Shown here piece by piece: positions 1 through 7,945 of a stretch of 64,000 nt of DNA. Numbering within the stretch: the stretch's first letter is position 1; every line of letters starts with the position of its first letter. Source of the stretch: DYJB01 sp963777165. GTDB lineage: Bacteria; Chloroflexota; Anaerolineae; Anaerolineales; E44-bin32. The stretch covers positions 186,001 through 250,000 of the forward strand of contig CAVZPO010000023.1 in the NCBI GenBank assembly GCA_963777165.1, written 5' to 3'. Under the pieces are notes generated by a model that saw nothing but the letters and a program-made list of their open reading frames with translations, ran no database searches and had not been told where the DNA came from. The position numbers were made by a program, and so were the translations under genes.

Positions 1-114
1 CACCTGCCCGCTCTTGCACTCCGGGCAGATGACAGTTTTCGGCCGTGAGGTCAAGAACACTAGCTCCTCGAACCTCGTCCCGCAGGCTCCGCAGTCGTAT
101 TCGTAGATCGGCAT
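1..114 (-). CDS. FmdB-family zinc ribbon protein (partial, cut by window edge)
   Basis: Reading the minus strand from the ATG at 112-114 gives 38 codons that begin MPIYEYDCGACGTRFEELV and run off the left edge. The MPIYEY start followed by CxxC and a second CxxC about 20 residues later is the signature of the FmdB/regulatory zinc-ribbon family. These are small proteins of poorly defined, probably regulatory, function. An AAGAGG-like ribosome site lies just upstream. It is divergent from the G5/3D gene that follows. The C-terminus is outside the window, so length cannot be judged. Family assignment is confident and function is not. Confidence 0.85.
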   Translation of the reverse strand, partial: MPIYEYDCGACGTRFEELVFLTSRPKTVICPECKSGQV

Positions 115-206
115 CCGCGCCTCTTGGGAAATTGCAATCGGTCCAATCCTTTGGACGAAGAGAACCAGCGAAGGTTACATGCAGACCGGGCGCGAGACCC
201 GGGTGG

Positions 207-212
207 TATACT
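207..212 (+). promoter_or_regulatory. -10 box TATACT for the G5/3D gene
   Basis: TATACT lies 11 bases before the ATG at 224. The transcript would therefore start only a few bases before that codon. This supports 224 rather than the upstream ATG at 179 as the start and suggests a leaderless or nearly leaderless mRNA. No clear -35 box is seen. Confidence 0.45.
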
Positions 213-223
213 CGCCGCCAGCC

Positions 224-1631
224 ATGAATGCGCTCGGCTGGGTCCGGAATCGTCCGCTGGGGCAGGTGATCGCCGCTGCAGCCGTGTTGGCGGCGTTGGG
301 TGCGGTGATTGTCTACCTGGGGACCGCCCGCCGCGTGACTCTCGTCGCCGGCGGCGTGGAGCGAACGATCTACACTCACGCCGCAACCGTCGGCGGCGCG
401 CTGCAGTCCGCTGGAGAGACGGTGACCTCATCCGACTTCCTCCAGCCGGCCGCGGACACGCCCCTCCGGCAAGTCGATCGGATCGAGTTCCGACAGGCAC
501 GCCCAATCCTGGTCCAGTCTCCCGAAGGCGCGGAGTGGGTGACCACAGCGGCATCAACGCCGACAGATATCTTGGCCTCCGCCGGCTTGCGAAGCTTCCC
601 ATCTGACCGGGTGTGGGCCGATGGGATCCCCGTCTCCGAGCCCACGTTGCCTCTCGAACACATGCCGAGACGCTTGCGACTTGATCGCGGCCGGGCACTG
701 GCCCTCAGCCAACCCATCGGCACAACTGAAATCTGGTCTTCCGCCAGCACGTTGGGCGAGGCGCTGATCGACGCGGGCATCCGCCTGCGGCAGGGTGACT
801 CGATTGCCCCGCGCGCGCAGGCTCGGCTGACGGACCTCGAGCTCGGCTGCCTACCTGCCGTCGCGCCCGATCGAGGTCACCGTCGACGGAATCACGCTAC
901 AGGCGATGGCGGCCGGACCGACCGTCGGGCAGGCGTTGGCGCAGGCCGGGGTCACGCTCGCGGGGCTGGATCGATCGAGCCCGTCCGCCTCCGAGCCCCT
1001 CCCCACGAGCGGGGAGGTACGCGTCGTCCGCGTGCGCGAGGACGTGCTTGTCGAACAGGTCCCGGTCGCGCCAACGACGACGCCCGAGTACAGCGCGGAA
1101 CTCGAGCTCGATACGCGGGAGGTCATCGACCCCGGTGCGTACGGTATGCAGGCGAAGCGCGTCCGAGTTCGGTTCGAAGACGGGGCGGAGGTCAGCCGCA
1201 CGGCGGAGGGAGAATGGCGGGCCGTCGAGCCCCGCCCGAGGGTCGTCGCCTACGGGACCAAGATCGTCCTCAAGACGCTCGAGACCGAGTATGGCCCGCT
1301 TCAGTACTACCGCGCCGTGCCGGTGTATGCCACGTCGTACTCGCCGTGCCGTTCGGGCGGGGGCCGCTGCTACCCGGGAACGTCAAGCGGCAAACCAGTG
1401 CAGCGTGGGGTCATCGCGGTCACACGCGACTGGTATTACGCGCTTGGCTGGGGCATTCCGGTCTACATCCCCGGGTATGGCACCGCCACGACCGAGGATA
1501 TGTGCGGTGGTTGCCGGGGCCTCTGGATCGACCTGGGGTACTCGGACGACGACTGGGTGACATGGGCAGGCTACACGACGGTGTATTTCCTCGCCCCCGT
1601 CCCGCCTGATGTGCCCGTGATCTTCCCGTGA
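224..1631 (+). pseudogene. DUF348-G5-3D cell-wall protein, frameshifted
   Basis: The N-terminus has a membrane anchor (about residues 12-32). Three to four DUF348 repeats follow, each with the pattern of a short beta strand and TVGEAL-like helix, then a G5-type region and a C-terminal 3D-like domain (PVYIPGYG, then ED and WIDLG). This architecture is that of YabE/Rpf-type peptidoglycan-active proteins. The reading frame changes by +1 near 846-853. Before it the protein reads to TDLELG, and after it continues YLPSRPIEVTVDGITLQAM in the frame that ends at 1631. Sequence is conserved on both sides, so one extra base here is the simplest explanation. In the 3D domain the first of the three usual Asp residues is Thr (VIAVT). 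The stop overlaps the rsmA start (GTGA), which implies translational coupling. In Bacillus, yabE also lies close to ksgA. Confidence 0.8.
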
Positions 1632-2527
1632 GCGTCGAGGCGCTGCACATCCCCTCAACCTCGAACGATTTCGTAGATGCACGCGCCGTCCTGCGCCGGC
1701 ACGGCCTGCGTCCGGACAAGCGGTTGGGGCAGAACTTCCTGGTAGACCCGGCGGGCCTTGAACGCATCCTCCAGGCGGCGGACTTGGGGCCGAGCGACAT
1801 GGTGCTCGAGATCGGTGCCGGGGTAGGGACGCTCACCGTCCGCCTGGCGCGCGTGGTCCGCCAGGTCTGGGCCGTGGAGCTCGATGCGAGGTTGATCCCA
1901 CCTCTGACCGAGGTCGTCGGTGGCCTGGCGAACGTGCGCGTGATCCAGGACGACATCCTGCGCCTCGATCTCACTCCGCTGACCCTGCACGGGGCCTTCC
2001 GCGTGGTCGCCAACATCCCGTACCAGATCACCTCGCACCTGCTTCGCCGGCTGATGGAGATGCCGCACGGGCCGGATCGCGTCGTCCTGACGCTGCAGGC
2101 GGAGGTGGTCGATCGCATCGTGGCCACGGCGGGTGAGATGAGCCTGCTGGCGCTAAGCGTCCAGGTGTACGGTGCGGCACGGCGCATGGCAGGCATCCCG
2201 GCCGGCGCGTTTTTCCCCGAGCCGCAGGTCGACTCGGCCGTACTGCGAATCGACCGACATCCAGAGCCGGCGATCCCGGCGGAGATCCTCCCGGCGTTCT
2301 TCCGTCTGGCGCGCGCCGGCTTTCAACAGCGACGCAAGCAGCTGCGCAATTCACTCGCCCCCGCCGTTGGCCAGCCGGCGGCAGGGGTCACGCGCATGCT
2401 GGACCATGCCTCGATTCGGCCGGAGGCACGCCCGCAAGAGCTGACCTTGGTGGACTGGGAGCGGCTGGCGCGAATTCTGGTAGCCGAGCAAGGGGAAGGA
2501 TCGACGTCAGACCGTGCGGGCGTCTGA
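1628..2527 (+). CDS. rsmA: 16S rRNA (adenine1518/1519-N6)-dimethyltransferase
   Basis: This 299-residue protein is the KsgA/RsmA enzyme that dimethylates two adjacent adenines in the 3' hairpin of 16S rRNA with S-adenosylmethionine during small-subunit maturation. Visible signatures are the N-terminal KRLGQNFLVDP, the SAM-binding EIGAGVGTLT, the acidic AVELD, and the catalytic NIPYQI (the N-[IL]-P-Y motif). Length matches the family (270-300). It starts with GTG inside the stop of the preceding gene. Its 3' end overlaps by 21 bases the convergent glycosyltransferase gene. Confidence 0.97.
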   Translation: MSVEALHIPSTSNDFVDARAVLRRHGLRPDKRLGQNFLVDPAGLERILQAADLGPSDMVLEIGAGVGTLTVRLARVVRQVWAVELDARLIPPLTEVVGGLANVRVIQDDILRLDLTPLTLHGAFRVVANIPYQITSHLLRRLMEMPHGPDRVVLTLQAEVVDRIVATAGEMSLLALSVQVYGAARRMAGIPAGAFFPEPQVDSAVLRIDRHPEPAIPAEILPAFFRLARAGFQQRRKQLRNSLAPAVGQPAAGVTRMLDHASIRPEARPQELTLVDWERLARILVAEQGEGSTSDRAGV

Positions 2528-3274
2528 GGCGCGGCCGCCGGGCCGCCGGGCAGGCGTCAGCTTCCGGTGCAAGAGGAGCACCTGCCACACGCGCAGCGCG
2601 GCCTCGATCTGGATCCGGAACGACATCTTCGACTGCCCGATGCGGCGGTCCTCGAAGTAGATCGGCGCCTCAGCCAGCTCATACCCGAGGCGCTGCGCCA
2701 CGTACGCCATCTCGACCTGGAAGACGTAGCCGTTGGATCGGATGCGGTCGAGCGGCATGCCGAGCAGCGCCTCGCGCCGCCAAACCCGGAAGCCGCCCGT
2801 GCCGTCGCGCACCTGGAGGTTGAGGATCAGGCGGGCATACGTATTGCCGAAGCTGGACAGCAGCTTGCGCCCCGCGCCCCAGCGCCGGTCGACGCCGCCC
2901 CCGGGGACATAGCGCGACCCGAGAACCACATCCGCCAATTCGAGCATGTCGAGGAAACCCGGCAGGTAGTGGGGGGCGTGGGAGAAGTCGGCATCCATCT
3001 GCCCGATGGCCTCGGCACCCGCGTCGAGCGCGGCGCGGAATCCGGCGATATAGGCAGAGCCAAGCCCGAGTTTTCCCGGGCGATGGATGACACTCAGTTG
3101 GCCGGGGTGTTGGCGGGCCAGGTTTTCCGCCAGATCGCCGGTGCCGTCCGGCGAGCCGTCGTCGACGATCAGGAGGCGCGTTCCCGGAAGCGGAAGGTCC
3201 CACACGGCGCGGGCCAGGGCGGGGAGGTTATCTGCCTCGTTGTAGGTGGGTATGACGATGGTCAGGGCGCGCAT
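2507..3274 (-). CDS. family 2 glycosyltransferase, polyprenyl/dolichyl-phosphate mannose synthase type
   Basis: This 255-residue GT-A fold enzyme probably transfers a hexose (typically mannose) from a nucleotide sugar to a polyprenyl phosphate at the cytoplasmic membrane face. The N-terminus reads TIVIPTYNEADNLPAL, followed by LLIVDDGSPDGT and the metal-binding DADFSH (DxD). The conserved RDGTGGFRVWRREALL and RIGQSKMSF segments are those of DPM1-like synthases. It lacks a C-terminal membrane domain, as in the short DPM1 class. It is last in a minus-strand group with the V4R and Roadblock genes (6- and 21-base gaps). The sugar is inferred. Confidence 0.9.
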   Translation of the reverse strand: MRALTIVIPTYNEADNLPALARAVWDLPLPGTRLLIVDDGSPDGTGDLAENLARQHPGQLSVIHRPGKLGLGSAYIAGFRAALDAGAEAIGQMDADFSHAPHYLPGFLDMLELADVVLGSRYVPGGGVDRRWGAGRKLLSSFGNTYARLILNLQVRDGTGGFRVWRREALLGMPLDRIRSNGYVFQVEMAYVAQRLGYELAEAPIYFEDRRIGQSKMSFRIQIEAALRVWQVLLLHRKLTPARRPGGRASDARTV

Positions 3275-3280
3275 GGGAGC

Positions 3281-3913
3281 TCAGTCGGCGGGCTTGGGGA
3301 GGCGGAAGGAGCAGGCGGTCCCTCCTTGGGCGATACACTCGGTTTCCTCAAGGCGGGTCGGCTCCCCGCCGAAGAGCCAGTGGACACATTCGTCGAGCAG
3401 ACCGGCAAGTGCAGCACACGCCGGTCCATCTTCCGCCTTCCTTCCCCAGCACGCCGGGCAGCGCTGAATGTGGAAGGAGAATGACTCCCCGTCATCGGAG
3501 ACCGAGCACAGCTGGTCACTGGCCTGCGAGAACGCCTCCGCCAGGGATTGCAGGGCAAGTTGGAGCTTCTCGGTGGGGGTGATCGCCCGCGTCGGCAGAT
3601 CGACCAGCGGTTGGAGCGCCTCCAGGCGGGTCATCAACTGCGGGAAGGCCGCCCATCCGGCACGGCGCGCCAGCCCACGGCCGCCCCGCGGCCCGTAGAG
3701 ATCGTCGAGCGCGGCCAACAGGGCGGAGAACTCGGCGAAGTCCACGCCCCGCTCGGTGTCGTCGGCCGGCAGCGCCGTAATCCAGGCTTCCAGCCCGGCG
3801 CGATTCAGCAAGGCACTCACGCCGTTCTTGCCCATCAGGTTCTCGAGCTCAAGCAGGAAGATGCGCGCAGCGAGGTTCGGGTAGCCGTAGCCGCTTTTCG
3901 GGATGGACGTCAC
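3281..3913 (-). CDS. V4R (4-vinyl reductase) domain protein
   Basis: This 210-residue protein ends in the V4R signature ETECIAQGGTACSFRL, with ligand-like Cys residues also in RCPACWG near 160. V4R domains bind small hydrophobic ligands or metals. They occur in bacteriochlorophyll 4-vinyl reductase and as sensory modules. Here the neighbour is a Roadblock/LC7 protein, a pairing often seen in signalling around small GTPases. A sensory role is therefore more likely than pigment synthesis, and no other photosynthesis gene is visible. Translationally close to both neighbours. Confidence 0.8.
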   Translation of the reverse strand: MTSIPKSGYGYPNLAARIFLLELENLMGKNGVSALLNRAGLEAWITALPADDTERGVDFAEFSALLAALDDLYGPRGGRGLARRAGWAAFPQLMTRLEALQPLVDLPTRAITPTEKLQLALQSLAEAFSQASDQLCSVSDDGESFSFHIQRCPACWGRKAEDGPACAALAGLLDECVHWLFGGEPTRLEETECIAQGGTACSFRLPKPAD

Positions 3914-3934
3914 CGGATCGACCCTCGTCCTCGC

Positions 3935-4306
3935 CTACAGCAGCGCGGCCAGATCTTCAGCCGTGCGGCGCATGTCGAGGAACAGCAGGCCAAGTTTGGT
4001 CTGCGGACGGGCCAACACCGTCAGCACGGCCTCGGTGCCGACGGCCATCAGGATGACGAATCCTGTCTGGCCCTTGATGTAGACCTGATCGAGCTTGCCG
4101 CGTCCGAGCTCCGAGGAGATGCGCTCGCCCAGAGACAGCATGGCGGCCGACATGGCCGCCACGCGGTCTTCTTCGACCGAGGCCGGAAGCGCGGAGGCCA
4201 TCGTCAGACCGTCGACGCTTACAACCGCCGAGGCTTCCACATCGGTCGTGGAGGCCTGCAGGTCGCGCAGGCGATCGACCATCTGATCGGTGCGGGTCTT
4301 GGGCAA
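3935..4306 (-). CDS. Roadblock/LC7 domain protein
   Basis: The core reads ASAVVSVDGLTMAS, then a helix with SLGERISSELGRG and the strand FVILMAVG, the fold of MglB/Roadblock regulators of Ras-like GTPases. The open frame extends to 4417. I prefer the TTG at 4306 because AGGA lies 7 bases before it and the domain begins soon after; the ATG at 4282 is the alternative. It is the first gene of the Roadblock, V4R and glycosyltransferase group. Partner GTPases are not in the window. Confidence 0.8.
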   Translation of the reverse strand: MPKTRTDQMVDRLRDLQASTTDVEASAVVSVDGLTMASALPASVEEDRVAAMSAAMLSLGERISSELGRGKLDQVYIKGQTGFVILMAVGTEAVLTVLARPQTKLGLLFLDMRRTAEDLAALL

Positions 4307-4504
4307 GGAGCAATCCTGCGGCAGGCTGGCGAGGAATGTAGCACAGGCGAAGCGGCAGGTCAAGAAAGCCTGGCGAGATACGCTCCCGCACGGTGACTCG
4401 GGGGGAGTCAGAGGCACGAAAGCAAACCCGGCGCCGAGACGCCGGCCTTGATTGGGTTTCCGGGGATGGTGCCGCGCCCCTCAGGCGAGGCGTGCAGGCA
4501 ATCG

Positions 4505-5173
4505 TCAGGAGGAGGGCGGCTCGTTGCGCGGCTCAGGGGTGGACGCCGCTCGCCCGAGACGTCGGCGCACGAAGGCCCAGGCTTCGTGCCGGTATTCGCG
4601 CCATATGTGGATCATGCTGGGCAGGGCCGAGATCAGGATGACGACAACGATGATGATCAGGAAGTAGCGGTCGATCCCCGGGATGGTTTCTCCCAGGAAG
4701 TAGCCGGCGAGCGTCAGCCCCGTCGCCCACAGGACCCCTCCGGCGATGTTCCAGGTCACGAATCGCAGGTAGGGCATCTCGACCGCCCCGGCGACGATCG
4801 GAGCGAAGGTGCGGATGAAGGGCATGAAACGCGCCAGCACGATCGTCTTGCCGCCGTGTTGTTCGTAGAACGCCTTGGCTGCCAGCAGGTTCTTGCGCCG
4901 GAACAGGAGAGAGTTCTCACGGCTGAAGATCGGCGGACCGACCTTCTTGCCGAACCAGTACCCGACGTTGTCGCCCAGGATCGCCGCCGGCGCCAGCGTC
5001 ACGAGCAGGACCCACAACTTCAGGTCGCCGTGTGAGGCGAGCAGCCCCGCCGTCAGCAGCAGGCTGTCGCCCGGCAGGAAGAAACCGAAAAACAGTCCCG
5101 ACTCGGCGAAGATGATGGCGATCAGGCCGAAGTAGCCGACCGTCTCGATGAGTTGGATGAGATCGAAGCCCAT
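4505..5173 (-). CDS. DedA-family membrane protein
   Basis: This 222-residue integral membrane protein carries the DedA/SNARE-associated hallmark GFFLPGDSLLL, the charged FMPFIRTFAPIVAGAV segment and several hydrophobic helices. DedA proteins are flippase-like transporters of undecaprenyl phosphate or phospholipids that support envelope homeostasis. Length matches the family. It is a single gene on the minus strand between the PrsW and Roadblock genes, with roughly 50- and 200-base gaps, so it may have its own promoter. Confidence 0.93.
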   Translation of the reverse strand: MGFDLIQLIETVGYFGLIAIIFAESGLFFGFFLPGDSLLLTAGLLASHGDLKLWVLLVTLAPAAILGDNVGYWFGKKVGPPIFSRENSLLFRRKNLLAAKAFYEQHGGKTIVLARFMPFIRTFAPIVAGAVEMPYLRFVTWNIAGGVLWATGLTLAGYFLGETIPGIDRYFLIIIVVVILISALPSMIHIWREYRHEAWAFVRRRLGRAASTPEPRNEPPSS

Positions 5174-5221
5174 GCATCACACCCTGTGGTTGGAGATGAG
5201 GGGTCAGGCAACCCCGCCATT

Positions 5222-6454
5222 CTACCCCGGGAGTGGTCCGTCCGTCGCCGATCCGCTCCGTGCGATCTCCGCCCGCCGGAGCCGGATGGCGCCGAGCGGG
5301 AGGCCGACGAGCGCCGTCAGGCTGAGGGTGGTCAACAGGATCGGCGCGCCGCGCACGATGAGCATCTCCAATCCGCCGGGCAGCTCCAGGGCGCCGATCT
5401 CCATATTGACCTGCACGATCCCAAGCCCGATGGCGGTGGCGTTCCATGCCGCGTGCATCCCCACCGACACCAGGTAGGCCAGCGCCAGGCGCCCCCACCG
5501 GCGGCGGCCGGCGGCCACCTGAGAAATGCCCCAGCAGGTGATCGCCGCCGTGAAAGCGTGCATCAACGATGCCCCGCCGCGCCCGATCATCGTCGTCAAC
5601 CACGAAGGATCCGGCTGAGTCAGGAAGAGCGCCTCGAAGAGCGCATAGCCCGCGCCACCCACTGCGCCCCCCACGAATGCTCCAGTGGGTGACAGCCGTC
5701 GGGCGATCGGGAGAACGGATAGGCTCTTGACCGCCTCTTCGATCAGGGGCACCAGTCCCGAGACGTATCCGAACAGGCTTACGAGTACCCAGGGATGCAG
5801 GAACAGCCGCAGCACCGTCTCGTCCGTGGTGACGCCCGGAGTTTGTGTTCCCTGGAGCAGCGGCTCGGCCATCCGCCGGATGTCCGGCGACGAAGCCAAT
5901 CCGGCGACGGTGATCGCGACCACAGGCAGGAGGGTGGCGACTTCCAGGACGATGGCGACGATCGGCATTCCCCACAGCCCAACCAGGAACTGCGACCACA
6001 GGCGGCGCAGGGTTATGGCTGCGCCGCTGCTGTGCACCAGCAGGACGGCGAGGGCCACGGGCAGGACAGCCGTGGCGATGTGGACCGGGATGGCGATCAG
6101 CATTAGATCAGGGCGCGCCAAGATCCAGGCGCCGGCCAAGAGTGCGAGGGGGAACGCCAAACCGACGGCGGCCGGAAGCCAGGCCGCCGTCGGTCGCATC
6201 GGCGGATCGGGCGGACGGCCGAAGACCCCACGCAGCCCCAGGACGATCGCCGGGACCCCGGCCAGGGCCATCGCCAATAGACTGCCCGAGGCCCAGGTCC
6301 CGAGCGCGGCCGCTTGCGAATCGCCTTGGGAATACGCCATCAGGGTCACTGCCAGCGTCCCAAGGGCGCCGGACAGATTGAGGCCGGTGCCTGCCAGTCC
6401 GACGACCAGCAGCGCGAGGTCGAGGCGTGGGACGGGAACCGCGGACTTGGTCAC
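5222..6454 (-). CDS. PrsW-family intramembrane glutamic-type protease
   Basis: This 410-residue multi-helix protein contains the PrsW signature motifs in order: PLIEEAVKSL (EExxK), ALFEALF (FxxxE), HAFTAAI and HAAWNA. PrsW in Bacillus cleaves an anti-sigma factor at site 1, and the family is thought to be a membrane protease. The target here is unknown. Its ATG overlaps the stop of the upstream DsbA-cyclophilin lipoprotein gene by four bases, so the two are translated together. That is suggestive for an envelope quality-control role. Confidence 0.88.
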   Translation of the reverse strand: MTKSAVPVPRLDLALLVVGLAGTGLNLSGALGTLAVTLMAYSQGDSQAAALGTWASGSLLAMALAGVPAIVLGLRGVFGRPPDPPMRPTAAWLPAAVGLAFPLALLAGAWILARPDLMLIAIPVHIATAVLPVALAVLLVHSSGAAITLRRLWSQFLVGLWGMPIVAIVLEVATLLPVVAITVAGLASSPDIRRMAEPLLQGTQTPGVTTDETVLRLFLHPWVLVSLFGYVSGLVPLIEEAVKSLSVLPIARRLSPTGAFVGGAVGGAGYALFEALFLTQPDPSWLTTMIGRGGASLMHAFTAAITCWGISQVAAGRRRWGRLALAYLVSVGMHAAWNATAIGLGIVQVNMEIGALELPGGLEMLIVRGAPILLTTLSLTALVGLPLGAIRLRRAEIARSGSATDGPLPG

Positions 6455-7725
6455 CGGACCTCGATGATCACGTCAAGAATGACAGCCTGCGGTTCGATCA
6501 GCAGATCGGTGAGGGGATCGCGTGCCAGGAGCGCGTCGAACAGGTCGAGTCCGGACACCACTTGCCCGAGGACGGTCCGCGCGCCGTCGTACATGGGAAG
6601 GGCCGTCAGCGCAACGAAGAACCGGCTGCCGTTCGTCGATGGATCGTCACTCGCCACTCCGACCATGCCCGGTCGATCGAAGGCAAGCGCCGGAGTGTAC
6701 TCGAGCTGGTAGGAGTAGCCAGGGGATCCGAAGCCCGTGCCGCTCGGGTCGCCGAGCTCGACGTACTGTCCACGCACGACACGGTAGGCGGGGGTGTCGT
6801 CATACCACCCGTTTCGCGCCAGGTAGACGAAGCTGTTAACTGCCTGCGGCGCGCTGTCCTCATACAGGTCGATGAGCACGTCGCCCACGTTGAGGTGCAG
6901 GCGTGCATAGTAGTCCGCCGCGGGATCAAGCGTCATGGGGGGCGGGGAGGCGAATTGGCGTCCGGTCAACAGGGTCAGGCGAACATTGGCCTCCAGGTTT
7001 TCGAGCGTCGGCGGCAGCAAGAACAGGTCGCGATTGAAGAACAGGAACGGTGTGCCGGGGATGCCTGAGGCGACGGCCTGGTTGTAGGCCTCGGCGACAT
7101 CCGGCTCAAAGCGGCGGGAGCGGAGATCTTCCAGGAGCTGAGCGGCGTGTACGCCGGCGCCCGTCGCGGCCCGCCCAAGCCAGGTGACAAACTGCTCCGG
7201 GGTGAGGGCCGCCCATTCGTCGTAGCGGGTGAAGAGCAGATCATGCATCTCCCAGAAGCGGCCCTGCTCGCCGGCCGCTGCGGCGGCTTGCGCTGCCAAC
7301 GACGACTTCTCGCGGATCGTGAGCAGCGGGAAATCGCGGAAGATGAGGCGGATGTCGTCCGGATGCATGGCCAGCAACTCGGAGATCACTCCCGCAAGGC
7401 CGGCGCACGTCGAGCAGTCGAAGTCGGAGTACAGCAGCAGCGTGATGGGGGCGTCCGCCGGACCGCGCGCCCAATCGGACTCCGAGATGGGAGCGATGGG
7501 GGCCAGCGTCGGTAGCGGCGTGATCGGGATCGGCGAGGTGGTCGGCGTGCCCGGTGTTGCATCCGGATTGAGCGGGATCGGCACCCAGGCGGTCGGCACC
7601 GACGTTGGCGTCGACACGGCCGGTGCACACCCGCCCAGCACGAGCGCGACGAACACGAGCCACGTGCCTCGGGCGGATCGCTGCGTGATGCGTGGGCGGG
7701 CGTGAGGCAGATCAGGCGTCGTCAT
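6451..7725 (-). CDS. lipoprotein with DsbA-like thioredoxin fold fused to cyclophilin peptidyl-prolyl isomerase
   Basis: The start at 7725 gives a 424-residue protein with a lipobox (LVLGGC, Cys33) followed by a Thr/Pro-rich linker. A DsbA/DsbG-like thioredoxin domain follows (about 85-255), with the redox motif CSTC and the cis-proline segment GIPGTPFLFF. A cyclophilin domain comes next (about 275-424), with NSFVYLARNGWYD, GDPSGTG and FFVALT. Both halves act on extracytoplasmic proteins: disulfide exchange or thiol handling, and prolyl isomerisation. The canonical cyclophilin FHR is AYR here, so isomerase activity is uncertain. It is coupled to the PrsW gene by a four-base overlap. An upstream start in the same frame exists but would bury the signal sequence. 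Confidence 0.88.
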   Translation of the reverse strand: MTTPDLPHARPRITQRSARGTWLVFVALVLGGCAPAVSTPTSVPTAWVPIPLNPDATPGTPTTSPIPITPLPTLAPIAPISESDWARGPADAPITLLLYSDFDCSTCAGLAGVISELLAMHPDDIRLIFRDFPLLTIREKSSLAAQAAAAAGEQGRFWEMHDLLFTRYDEWAALTPEQFVTWLGRAATGAGVHAAQLLEDLRSRRFEPDVAEAYNQAVASGIPGTPFLFFNRDLFLLPPTLENLEANVRLTLLTGRQFASPPPMTLDPAADYYARLHLNVGDVLIDLYEDSAPQAVNSFVYLARNGWYDDTPAYRVVRGQYVELGDPSGTGFGSPGYSYQLEYTPALAFDRPGMVGVASDDPSTNGSRFFVALTALPMYDGARTVLGQVVSGLDLFDALLARDPLTDLLIEPQAVILDVIIEVR

Positions 7726-7792
7726 GCGCTTCCATCCGCGGACCGGCGCCATAGATTGTACCCTTGGCGTGGAAGGCGAAGTCCTGGTTCCC

Positions 7793-7821
7793 TTGTCACC
7801 CCTCCGGCGCAGGAGTATCCT
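7793..7821 (+). promoter_or_regulatory. promoter of the tRNA-Sec gene (TTGTCA-17-TATCCT)
   Basis: TTGTCA at 7793-7798 and TATCCT at 7816-7821 are separated by 17 bases. The predicted start lies at about 7828, one base before the mature 5' end of tRNA-Sec. The precise spacing relative to a structured RNA makes this convincing. Confidence 0.7.
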
Positions 7822-7828
7822 TGCCCGC

Positions 7829-7923
7829 GGGGGTGGTTGGGTCCCGGTGGGCTCCCCGGTCTTCAAAACCGGCGGCGGGCCGTTCAACGGGCCGCGGTGG
7901 GTTCGAACTCCCATCCACTCCCG
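7829..7923 (+). tRNA. selC: tRNA-Sec (anticodon TCA)
   Basis: The RNA has every bacterial selenocysteine tRNA hallmark. The 8-bp acceptor stem is GGGGGTGG (7829-7836) with CCACTCCC (7915-7922), with one G-U pair. A 6-bp D stem (GGGTCC/GGGCTC) closes a four-base CGGT loop. The 5-bp anticodon stem (CCGGT/ACCGG) has the loop CTTCAAA with anticodon TCA. A long variable arm spans about 7873-7896. The discriminator is G and CCA is not encoded (GCCT follows). The T stem GTGGG/CCCAT closes an 8-base loop, one base longer than usual. It decodes UGA as selenocysteine together with SelA, SelB and SelD, none of which is in this window. Confidence 0.95.
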
Positions 7924-7945
7924 CCTTTGGTTTCTGGTGGTGACC

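Noticed and set aside
3281..3913. Bacteriochlorophyll biosynthesis gene
   Set aside because: V4R domains occur in many non-photosynthetic bacteria and no pigment gene is nearby.
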